Source: Methanobacteriota archaeon
GTDB taxonomy: Archaea; Thermoplasmatota; Poseidoniia; Poseidoniales; Poseidoniaceae
Direction of reading: 5' to 3'
Assembly (NCBI GenBank): GCA_002722695.1
Contig: PBMS01000008.1
Coordinates: 14,965 to 59,468 of the forward strand
Length of the DNA: 44,504 bases
The notes beneath the pieces were generated by a model. That model made no database searches, was not told the origin of the DNA, and saw only the letters and a list, made by a program, of their open reading frames with translations. A program made the translations under genes and the position numbers. The first letter of the stretch is position 1. Each line of letters begins with the position of its first letter. Below are positions 37,048 through 44,504 of the stretch, piece by piece.

Positions 37048-38295
37048 TCACCCCTTCACGCCTCCAGCTGAAAGCCCCTCGATGAGGAACTTCTGGAAGA
37101 ACAAAAACAGGAGAGCAACCGGCAGACTGACCAAGAGGCTGGCCGCAGCGAAATCGCCCCAAGCCTGTCCGGTGCTGGAAATCATTGAGGCCAGCCCGAC
37201 TGGAAGCGTGTACATGTCGTTGGACGTGTTGAACGTCAGCGCCAGGAGGAATTCGTTCCACGCTGCGAGAAAGCTGAACAACGCTGTTACCGCTACGGCC
37301 GGGAGCGAAAGCGGCAGCACCACCTTGGTGAAGACTTGGAACTGGTTGCAGCCGTCCAACAACGCCGCCTCTTCCAGCTCCCGAGGCACCGTGTCAAAGA
37401 ACCCTTTGAGCATCCAAACACACAGCGGGAGGGCGGTGACACAATACGCTAAAATCAGGCCGAGGTGGGAATTGAGCAAACCAAGCGATTTCATCACCAG
37501 GAAGTAAGGAACGAGAATGATGATGCCGGGGAACATTTGGACCAGCAAGAAGGAGAACATCGAGACGTCCCTCCCAGTGAACTTGTATCGGCTGAACGCG
37601 TATCCGGCCGGAACAGCCACCACCAAGCCCAGCAGTGTGGTGCCAACGCTGACGATGAGCGAGTTCGTCATCCATGTCCAAAACGCCTCGCTCCCCAACA
37701 TGTTTGAGAAATGCTCACCGGTGTAGGGCCCACCCAAGGTGCCGCCCAACGCGTTGCCTGGAGACAGGGCAATGTCCAAGATCCACACCAGTGGCAACAC
37801 CGTGAGCACCACAAAATGTACGAGCACAACGTGGGCGCCAAACGCACGTAAACGCGTCTCATTGCGTTGATTTCGAGCCAACCCGTACTCGATGGCGCCG
37901 ATGGAGAGAGAACGTGTGGACCATGCTGAAACAGGTCGACTGGAAACCCAGAGGATGGTCAGAGCCCCGGGGGCAACCAGCCAAGCCTGCATCCATCCGT
38001 CGAACAGCGTCATTGGCGACAAGGTGAACCGCACCAACCCCGTCAAGAGAACCCCCCCACCGAGGATGAGAGAAACGTTTCGAGACGACGGTGAGGCCTC
38101 CTTGGGGAGACCGTTCAGGAGGCCGGTGATGAGGACCAACCCCAGAACACCGATGAGGACCGTAGAGCCCCCGCCTCGAAGCATGTCAACGGACAGAAGG
38201 AGGAGGTTCACCACAAAACTCACCACGAGCCATCGGCGCAACGTCGAGACCTCGACGGGCGTGTACCACCGACGAACGGAGGCTTCGGAGATCAC
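37048..38295 (-). CDS. malG: Maltose/maltodextrin-type ABC permease (MalG-like) with extra N-terminal TM region
   Basis: GTG start at 38295 (VISEASVRRWYTPVEV...); EAA-type motif ELEEAALLDGCNQFQVFTKVVLPLSLPAVAVTALFSFLAAWNEFLLAL. Confidence 0.9.
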   Translation of the reverse strand: MISEASVRRWYTPVEVSTLRRWLVVSFVVNLLLLSVDMLRGGGSTVLIGVLGLVLITGLLNGLPKEASPSSRNVSLILGGGVLLTGLVRFTLSPMTLFDGWMQAWLVAPGALTILWVSSRPVSAWSTRSLSIGAIEYGLARNQRNETRLRAFGAHVVLVHFVVLTVLPLVWILDIALSPGNALGGTLGGPYTGEHFSNMLGSEAFWTWMTNSLIVSVGTTLLGLVVAVPAGYAFSRYKFTGRDVSMFSFLLVQMFPGIIILVPYFLVMKSLGLLNSHLGLILAYCVTALPLCVWMLKGFFDTVPRELEEAALLDGCNQFQVFTKVVLPLSLPAVAVTALFSFLAAWNEFLLALTFNTSNDMYTLPVGLASMISSTGQAWGDFAAASLLVSLPVALLFLFFQKFLIEGLSAGGVKG

Positions 38296-40916
38296 AGCGT
38301 CGCCTCCGTTGCGTTGGTTCGCTTCATGTAACTCCACGAAAAGACAAGCAGCATCAGGAAGATGACGACCGACCACGCTGCGGCAACACCGTAAGCCCCG
38401 TCCCGGAAGGCAACATCGTAAACGTACGTGATGAGAATATCGGTTTGTCCGGGCTCTCCAAAGTACAGGTCAGGGCCACCATCGGTGAGCAGATAGATGA
38501 CGTTGAACATGTTGAACGTCCAAATAAATCCGAGCAGGGACAGCGGCACCAAGGCGCTTTTGAGATTGGGTAAGGTGAGGTGGCGGAACGTGTCCCACGT
38601 GCTCACTCCGTCAAGTTTCGCAGCCTCGTACATCTCCTTTGGTAGGGCTTGGAGAGCCCCGCTTAACGACATCATCATGAACGGTACGCCCAACCATATG
38701 TTGACAAAAATCACCACGATCTGCGCCCCGGTCGGGTCGCCTAAGAAATTGAGATCCGTCCCGAGAAGTCCGTTCACAAGACCCTCAGGCTGGAACATCC
38801 CCTTCCACACGAGAACGGAGATGTAGGAGGGAATGGCCCATGGAAGCAAGAGAACGGTTCTGTAGACCGTTTTACCACGAATGTTGCCGTACTGCAGAAC
38901 CATGGCGAGGAACAAGCCCAAACCGATGTGAGCGGTGACGTTTACGACCGTCCAAACCAACGTAAAGAGCGTGACGCGCAGGAAGCCCGATGCGGTGAAC
39001 ACCTCGATGAAATTGACCAAGCCAACGAAAGATTGGTCTCCCAATCGCGTTGCGTCCGCATCGGTGAACGACAACCAAAACCCATAGAGCACTGGATAAA
39101 ACGTCAGAACAGCAAGGGCGAGCATGGCTGGAGCGATGTAGACATGAGCGGATTTTGCGTGCAAGCGGCCCGCCTTCACGTCCATGGCACGACCATAACT
39201 CAGCAGCGCAATCAGCGACACCACAATGGCTCCCAAAGCGAACAGCACGGCTGAAGTGTCCCCCGTCGGTGGGAGAACGTCGCCCACGATGGTGGTGAGT
39301 TCCGATTCAAAGACCGTGCCGTTGTCGCCCTGAATCTCGATGAGATGGACGGCGCCGGGAACCATGCCTGTCAACGTGCACGCGATGACCGACGTGCTTG
39401 GAGAATACACTCGTTCGGTCGCCGTGCGGCTCATGTCGACACCGTCCGCTTCGCACAATTCGTACGGTGGCAGGTTCGACAGAGAGGAGGTGTTTGTGGA
39501 GAGTCGACTGTGGAGTTGCCCGTCCACCAGGACGGTGTAGGCCGATGATTCATCCGTGCTGAAATTGACGGCGATGGTTCGGTAGCCTTCGTTTGATGGA
39601 GGCGGAGCAGCACGTTCGAGCCCGTCGATTTGAGACATCAGCTCTTCGTTGGCACCCGCAAGAGCCGCATCGGCGGTGGCCGTTGCTGTGTAGACCTGTT
39701 CGAAGGCCGTGACCAATGGACCGTAGATGAGCGCCATGGCGCGAGTGGTGGGGGCAGGTGTTCCCGCCTCAACCTGGTCAATGAACCCCGAAAGGACGGG
39801 ATCCTCTCGAATCGATGCGTCGTTTGCAAGCGACGCATGGGTCGGCAGTGTGTAGGTCTCAAGCGCAAATGATTTCTGAACGTCAGCGCTCGATAAATGC
39901 AATGCGAGGTCCACCGATGCAAGTTTGTGGAGACTCTGTTTGCTCACCGTCCATCCTTTGTAGGTGACCAACGGCGCCACTCGCTCACCCGTTTCTTCGA
40001 TGACTGGAAGCAGAGACTGGCCGACATCGAGGCGACTGGCTTCGTAGGTCGCCCAGTTCCATGGACCATCGACGATCATGGCCGCTTTTGAGGCGATGAA
40101 TTGGTTTTTCATGCCCTCCGTTTGGGTGCCGGTGGCGACCACACCGTGTTCAAGCTCCAAGTTGAGCAGCCAGTCAAGAGCCTCAGCAGAGCCGCCGGAC
40201 TCCAATGTTGGCGACCCGGTTTCGTTGAACAATGAACCGTTGTACCCTGCTTGAAATCCAAACCACCAATACGCCGATTTGACGGGTAGGGCGAGGCCCT
40301 GAACATCTTGGTAGGTCAGGGCTTGGGCGGCTTCGAGCAGGTCGTTTTGCGTCCACGAATCGTCAGGGTACGCAACGCCACGCGCATCAAAAATCGCCTT
40401 GTTGTAAACCAGGGAAAGCGCATCCTGACTGGCCGGTACTCCGTAAAGGGCCTCGTCGTACCGCATGGCGTGGAGCGCTTGTTCTTGGAATTGATTGCGT
40501 TGAACCGGAGTAAGGTGAGGACGAAGATCCTCAAGCAGTGGGAATCCATCCACGCGAACTTCGCCAATCGCTCCGAGCTGGTCGCTTGAAAGCCGCATTA
40601 AGTCCGGTGCTTCTCCACCCTGCGCAGCCGTCATGAACAGGTTGTCGGCGTCGCCAAACGGAACCAACGCAACGTCGATTGTGATGTTGGGATTGGATGT
40701 TTCAAACGATTGAATCGACTGCAGGAACACGTTCTCCTCCTTGCTCTCGGCTGCGAACGTGTGCCAAACCGTGAGGGTAATCTGGTCGTCTGAAACGGAA
40801 TCATCCAACGATGTGTCGTCCGAACCGCCCAGACATCCACTCATCAGGACAGTGCACAGCAGCAACGAAACCAAAGCTGCATGGCCGGCCTTTCGATGTC
40901 GAAGACGACCGGACAT
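38292..40916 (-). CDS. Lipoprotein sugar-binding protein fused to ABC permease (MalE-MalF fusion)
   Basis: Lipobox LLCTVLMSGCLGGSDD; family-1 SBP (ITLTVWHTFAAESKEENVFLQSIQSFETSNPNITIDVALVPFGD); then a linker domain, a TM, and MalF-type permease (YIAPAMLALAVLTFYPVLYGFWLSFTD; EAA motif PKEMYEAAKLDGVSTWDTFRHLTLPNLKSALVPLSLLGFIWTFNMFNVIYLLTDGGP) in one 874-aa ORF. Confidence 0.93.
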   Translation of the reverse strand: MSGRLRHRKAGHAALVSLLLCTVLMSGCLGGSDDTSLDDSVSDDQITLTVWHTFAAESKEENVFLQSIQSFETSNPNITIDVALVPFGDADNLFMTAAQGGEAPDLMRLSSDQLGAIGEVRVDGFPLLEDLRPHLTPVQRNQFQEQALHAMRYDEALYGVPASQDALSLVYNKAIFDARGVAYPDDSWTQNDLLEAAQALTYQDVQGLALPVKSAYWWFGFQAGYNGSLFNETGSPTLESGGSAEALDWLLNLELEHGVVATGTQTEGMKNQFIASKAAMIVDGPWNWATYEASRLDVGQSLLPVIEETGERVAPLVTYKGWTVSKQSLHKLASVDLALHLSSADVQKSFALETYTLPTHASLANDASIREDPVLSGFIDQVEAGTPAPTTRAMALIYGPLVTAFEQVYTATATADAALAGANEELMSQIDGLERAAPPPSNEGYRTIAVNFSTDESSAYTVLVDGQLHSRLSTNTSSLSNLPPYELCEADGVDMSRTATERVYSPSTSVIACTLTGMVPGAVHLIEIQGDNGTVFESELTTIVGDVLPPTGDTSAVLFALGAIVVSLIALLSYGRAMDVKAGRLHAKSAHVYIAPAMLALAVLTFYPVLYGFWLSFTDADATRLGDQSFVGLVNFIEVFTASGFLRVTLFTLVWTVVNVTAHIGLGLFLAMVLQYGNIRGKTVYRTVLLLPWAIPSYISVLVWKGMFQPEGLVNGLLGTDLNFLGDPTGAQIVVIFVNIWLGVPFMMMSLSGALQALPKEMYEAAKLDGVSTWDTFRHLTLPNLKSALVPLSLLGFIWTFNMFNVIYLLTDGGPDLYFGEPGQTDILITYVYDVAFRDGAYGVAAAWSVVIFLMLLVFSWSYMKRTNATEATL

Positions 40917-40937
40917 GGCTTCCGATGAAGGACGGCG

Positions 40938-40944
40938 AATTAAA
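40938..40944 (-). promoter_or_regulatory. Putative TATA box for the malEF-malG-malK-amylase operon
   Basis: Minus strand AGAGGTTTAATTCGCC; TTTAATT centred ~25 nt upstream of the ATG at 40916. Confidence 0.4.
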
Positions 40945-40961
40945 CCTCTTAGGAGGTCGCG

Positions 40962-41645
40962 TTAGACATCGCGGGAAAAACCCATCAGAGGCAGAATCGC
41001 TCGTAGGTCCTTTTCCACGACGACGGGGACCCCGGCGCTCGCAAAGGCTTCTTTTGAGCTGTCTCGAGACGGGTTGAAACCGATGAATCGGCTGCCCTCC
41101 ACGTGCATGGAAAGATCCATTTCAGAATCCCCAACAGAGACACAGTTCACCGCTTCATGACCGTTCATAGCAAGCAATTTGGTGATGACGTCACCTTTTC
41201 CGCTGGCGTGAAGGCGACACACGCCTTCGTCGGTCAGAAACCCGTCGTCGTCAAACACAAACCCGTTTGCAATCCAGTCGTCCACCTTCAGCATGCTGGC
41301 GACGGAACTCACGAACAGATCCACACCGGCGCTGACAATGGCGACGAAGACGCCCTGATCAAGCAAGTGTTGCACGGCCTCACGAGCCCCCGGCATGAGT
41401 TTGATGCCTGCGTATGCACGGAACAACTCATCCTGGTGAATCGGTGTTCTGACAGCCTTCCACATCTGAATGTCGGATCGCATGAACTCAACATCGCTGA
41501 ACTCTCCCCGGATGAACCGGTTCAGGTTCACAGTGTTGTCCGTACCGAACAAGTCGTGGAGGGTTCTCCAGGAACTCACCGCATCGACCAAGACACCGTC
41601 ACAATCAAACACGACGACCGTCGGTTTCGTTTCACTCTCTGACAT
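40962..41645 (-). CDS. HAD-family phosphatase, SerB (phosphoserine phosphatase)-like
   Basis: VVVFDCDGVLVDAVSSW (HAD motif I), VAIVSAGVDLFV (motif II), SVGDSEMDLSM (motif IV). ATG at 41645 more likely than upstream 41705. Confidence 0.85.
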   Translation of the reverse strand: MSESETKPTVVVFDCDGVLVDAVSSWRTLHDLFGTDNTVNLNRFIRGEFSDVEFMRSDIQMWKAVRTPIHQDELFRAYAGIKLMPGAREAVQHLLDQGVFVAIVSAGVDLFVSSVASMLKVDDWIANGFVFDDDGFLTDEGVCRLHASGKGDVITKLLAMNGHEAVNCVSVGDSEMDLSMHVEGSRFIGFNPSRDSSKEAFASAGVPVVVEKDLRAILPLMGFSRDV

Positions 41646-41780
41646 GGTTTCACCTGTGGTGCCTGACTTAACAGGCTTCGCAAACATCCGCTTACCGCGC
41701 GCCAAGGAGAGGAGGCCCTTGCGGGCCTCGCTCCCCGAGGCGATCGTCCGTTGGACGATTCGCTGGTTCGACGTTCAGGC

Positions 41781-44504
41781 TCAAGCCTTCTTGTCGTAGC
41801 TCAGGTCGTCCCAAGTTCGGAGCAGGGCACCGTCTCCGTTGATCGGAGCATAACTCAGGGTGATCGTAGCGTCTTCAAGAGGCGTACCGTCAGGTGCGTG
41901 GGTTCGCACAAAGATCGTGTCTCCAGAGTTGAAGGTCGAGATCGACCGGGTTTCTGACTCGGAGATTTGTTCCTTGGTCACGGAGTCCACGAAGGTCACG
42001 AAGGCGTCGCTGTTGGCTGGGTTGAACCCGTACACACCGGCGCTGTCGGCCAGATTCACCTGGAACGTGTTGAGAGCACCCGTGGCGTTGGTGTAGAACA
42101 CCTTGACCACAACCGCTTGGGTTGCAAGCGCCGTCTGGGATTGCTCAACGGTGATTTTCCAGTGTCCTTGGTCGGCATCAAAGGCGTTGATGTCTTCGAT
42201 GTCGAAGGTCACACGAGGCACACCTTTCACGTCGGTTTCGGCGAGGCTGGAAGCCCACACGTAGATGACACCGGACAGAACCACGGTGATGGCGACCATC
42301 AGGATGGTTGCGATCACCGGGCTGACTGCGGCGTCGTCCTCAGCCATCGATTCGACGTCCTCTTCGTCGTCAGCACGGCGGCTGGCGAAGGAGAGAGCAC
42401 TGACGAAGAGACCCGTCAGGGCCACTGCGACGATGCTTGGGGCGAACGATGGAACGGCGCTGGCACCGATGGTTTCCACAACATCTGGCAGGTTCTGGTC
42501 CGTGGACAAGAACGTGCTCGCAGGCTGGTTGGCGTGGTTGCACGTATCAGCGGTGGCGAGCGAGGTCATGATGTTGTTACACCAGTTGCTGTCCTCAAGG
42601 AGAGGTCGGCGTTCCGAGGTCTTCGTGGCGTTCTTACCGTATTGTCCGGGCTTGGACCATGGCTCGTCGCTCTGCACGTTGTTCACGATTGCGTAGTGGG
42701 ATCCGGGCTCATCGGCCTGGAAGCGGTCCGCAGCGGTCACCGACATGTCGCAGGGGTTGGCCAAACAGGTCACAACGTCCATCTCGACATACACGTGGGT
42801 GGTGTCCTTGGTGATGTAGACATCCTCGGTGTACTTGACACTGGCACCGTAGTCGGGCACAGCGTAGTATCGAGTCAACTCAACATCATCATGACCGTCC
42901 GTGTGATAGGTGATGGCCAGCATGTGGTCGTATCGGTAGGGGCCTTCGTCTCCACCGCCGTTTACAGCGACGGTGACCGGGACGTAGGTGCCGGTCATGA
43001 CGTTGGTGACACCGTTGAAGCTGAAGCCAGCCACATCGTCGAAGTAGTAGTCTGGGACCAATTCTCGGACGTTTTCGACACGCACACCGATTTCCTTCGT
43101 GGCAATACCTTGCTGGTAGTCTGCAATGGCCATGATGCTTGGGTCGTAGTTGGGCACATAGGTGCTGTACTCGCCTTGCGTGGTTGGCGCGGTTGCGGTG
43201 TCTCGAAGGACCAAGCGGATCTGACAGTACTCAGAGCCTGAAGGACCGATCTGGTGGATACCGTTGTTGTTGAGGTAGTCAATCTCCCAGTCGTTGGCGT
43301 TGGTCGTAGCGTCCTCGATGAGGTCGAACACGAGGTCGTCACCGACGATGGTCGTGGTGAAGTAGTTCGTGTAGACACACTGGTCCGTGGACTCGACCGT
43401 CCAGTAGAGGTCGTCCAGCTCATGGTCGACGTCGGCCTTGATGGCGGACATGTCGTAGGTCAAGTTGTCCAGGTTCTCGTCGTCTTCCATCAAGGAGATG
43501 GACCACGGGAGAGCGGGGATCGAACCGTTGTCGGCAACCATGACGGTCTCGGTCGTGCGGTTCCAGTCGAGGATGACCGGAGCGTCGTTGACCGGAGCAA
43601 CCGAGAAGACAACGTCGTACGTTTCGGCGTCTTGGTTCTCAGCACCGTTGTCGGCAAGGCCGAGCGTGACCGTGCACTTTCCACCCAACTCGTTGTTGGT
43701 GTTCTCGGTGATGGCCAGTTCGTTGTTGACGATGTCGACGTCGAAGGCGGAACATGCGTCCGTGGTACCAAAGTCTGCGGCGCTGGCGGACCAGGAGTAG
43801 ACTTGGCGGGTTGGAGCTTGCTCGTTGGCCATGTCACGGATGTAGGAACGTGTGGCGTTCGACACATCGCCGAGGAACTTGGTGTGTGTACCAAATCCTT
43901 CAGGCAGGATGTTGTAGTTGCCGTCGTCTTCAGAGAAGATTGGCATGCAGTCGGTGCGCTCAACGTTGCAGATCTCGGGAGCGTCGTTCACGTTGTTCAC
44001 CGTGTAGGTGATGTTGTGTGTGTCGCTCAATCCGTTGCTGTCAACGACCTCGAAGGAGAACACCACGTATCCGAACTGGTCGGTCAGTGGCGTAATCGTG
44101 ACGTCTTGTCCGTTCTGAGACCAGTCGACGAGGATGTTGTCAAAGGCAACCAGTGTGCCCTCGTCAACGGTCCACGTCAAGTCGGATTCCTCGTCCTGCA
44201 CGTCGTCAGCCAAGTTGGTCAGGCTGAACGTGAAGGCTGGAGTGTCCTCGTCCTTGTTGAAGTCCACAAGAGCGTCGCTGATACCGGATCCCTGTGTGGT
44301 GATCTCTGGGCACGCACGCTTGATGTCAATCGTGCTCTGAACGTTGGTCGTGTCGCCCGTACCTGCCACGTAGCTGTCGTCGAAGACAACGTTGGTGGCC
44401 ATCGAGATGTCCTCGACGGTGGCCCAGTCGTATGCACAAGCCGCAGGCGTCTTGATCATCATGTCGTAGTTCTTCTGACCGGTGGCGGTGGTGCTGCCCT
44501 TGTA
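41781..44504 (-). CDS. Giant surface protein with Ig/cadherin-like repeats, TM, then archaeal pilin-like N-terminal segment and C-terminal domain (N-terminus truncated by window edge)
   Basis: Frame stays open to the right edge (YKGSTTATGQKNYDMMIKT...), so the ORF-track start at 44462 is unlikely to be real. NVNDAP/PVNDAPVI domain boundaries; TM APSIVAVALTGLFVSALSFASRR; then DDAAVSPVIATILMVAITVVLSGVIYVWASS. Confidence 0.88.
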   Translation of the reverse strand, partial: YKGSTTATGQKNYDMMIKTPAACAYDWATVEDISMATNVVFDDSYVAGTGDTTNVQSTIDIKRACPEITTQGSGISDALVDFNKDEDTPAFTFSLTNLADDVQDEESDLTWTVDEGTLVAFDNILVDWSQNGQDVTITPLTDQFGYVVFSFEVVDSNGLSDTHNITYTVNNVNDAPEICNVERTDCMPIFSEDDGNYNILPEGFGTHTKFLGDVSNATRSYIRDMANEQAPTRQVYSWSASAADFGTTDACSAFDVDIVNNELAITENTNNELGGKCTVTLGLADNGAENQDAETYDVVFSVAPVNDAPVILDWNRTTETVMVADNGSIPALPWSISLMEDDENLDNLTYDMSAIKADVDHELDDLYWTVESTDQCVYTNYFTTTIVGDDLVFDLIEDATTNANDWEIDYLNNNGIHQIGPSGSEYCQIRLVLRDTATAPTTQGEYSTYVPNYDPSIMAIADYQQGIATKEIGVRVENVRELVPDYYFDDVAGFSFNGVTNVMTGTYVPVTVAVNGGGDEGPYRYDHMLAITYHTDGHDDVELTRYYAVPDYGASVKYTEDVYITKDTTHVYVEMDVVTCLANPCDMSVTAADRFQADEPGSHYAIVNNVQSDEPWSKPGQYGKNATKTSERRPLLEDSNWCNNIMTSLATADTCNHANQPASTFLSTDQNLPDVVETIGASAVPSFAPSIVAVALTGLFVSALSFASRRADDEEDVESMAEDDAAVSPVIATILMVAITVVLSGVIYVWASSLAETDVKGVPRVTFDIEDINAFDADQGHWKITVEQSQTALATQAVVVKVFYTNATGALNTFQVNLADSAGVYGFNPANSDAFVTFVDSVTKEQISESETRSISTFNSGDTIFVRTHAPDGTPLEDATITLSYAPINGDGALLRTWDDLSYDKKA

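Noticed and set aside
40944-40957. acctcttaggaggt short inverted repeat upstream of malEF
   Set aside because: Only 5-bp arms with a 4-nt loop; compatible with chance.
41967-43241. 424-aa plus-strand ORF (His/Val/Gly-rich)
   Set aside because: Antisense to the surface protein/pilin fusion; no recognisable domain.
1-44504. CRISPR arrays, transposons/IS elements, prophage genes, rRNA
   Set aside because: No direct-repeat/spacer pattern, transposase or integrase motifs, or rRNA-like sequence noticed; the window looks like stable chromosome.

Overview
The window looks like a gene-dense archaeal chromosome segment. The gene content (replication factor C small subunit, DNA polymerase D small subunit, GatD, pelota, a BHB-type intron in tRNA-Met, pilin-type N-termini) and the very large Ig/Fn3-rich secreted proteins resemble Poseidoniales / Marine Group II; that taxonomic guess is inference. 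Main blocks: (1) 1-5201 minus, a giant secreted repeat protein missing from the ORF track because it runs off the left edge; its repeat period is ~327 aa. (2) RfcS, membrane proteins, an intron-containing tRNA-Met, a MacB/FtsX-type ABC exporter, GatD and an acyl-CoA carboxyltransferase. (3) A secreted alpha/beta-hydrolase-like protein whose nucleophile Ser appears replaced by Gly, and a divergent AroE. (4) A cluster of small membrane proteins, an NfeD-like protein and flotillin, then Fhs, pelota, tRNA-Val, a CinA/PncC domain and PolD DP1. (5) An alpha-glucan utilisation locus (about 26.1-40.9 kb): membrane-anchored GH57, MalQ, GlgP, membrane-anchored GH13 amylase, a short MalK without regulatory domain, a MalG with extra N-terminal membrane segments, and a lipoprotein MalE fused to MalF. 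(6) A SerB-like HAD phosphatase. (7) A giant Ig/cadherin-like surface protein, cut at the right edge, fused C-terminally to an archaeal pilin-type N-terminal segment and domain. The strongest candidates for novelty are the MalE-MalF glucan importer operon with surface amylase and the surface-protein/pilin fusion. All family calls come from reading motifs in the translations; no database search was run.
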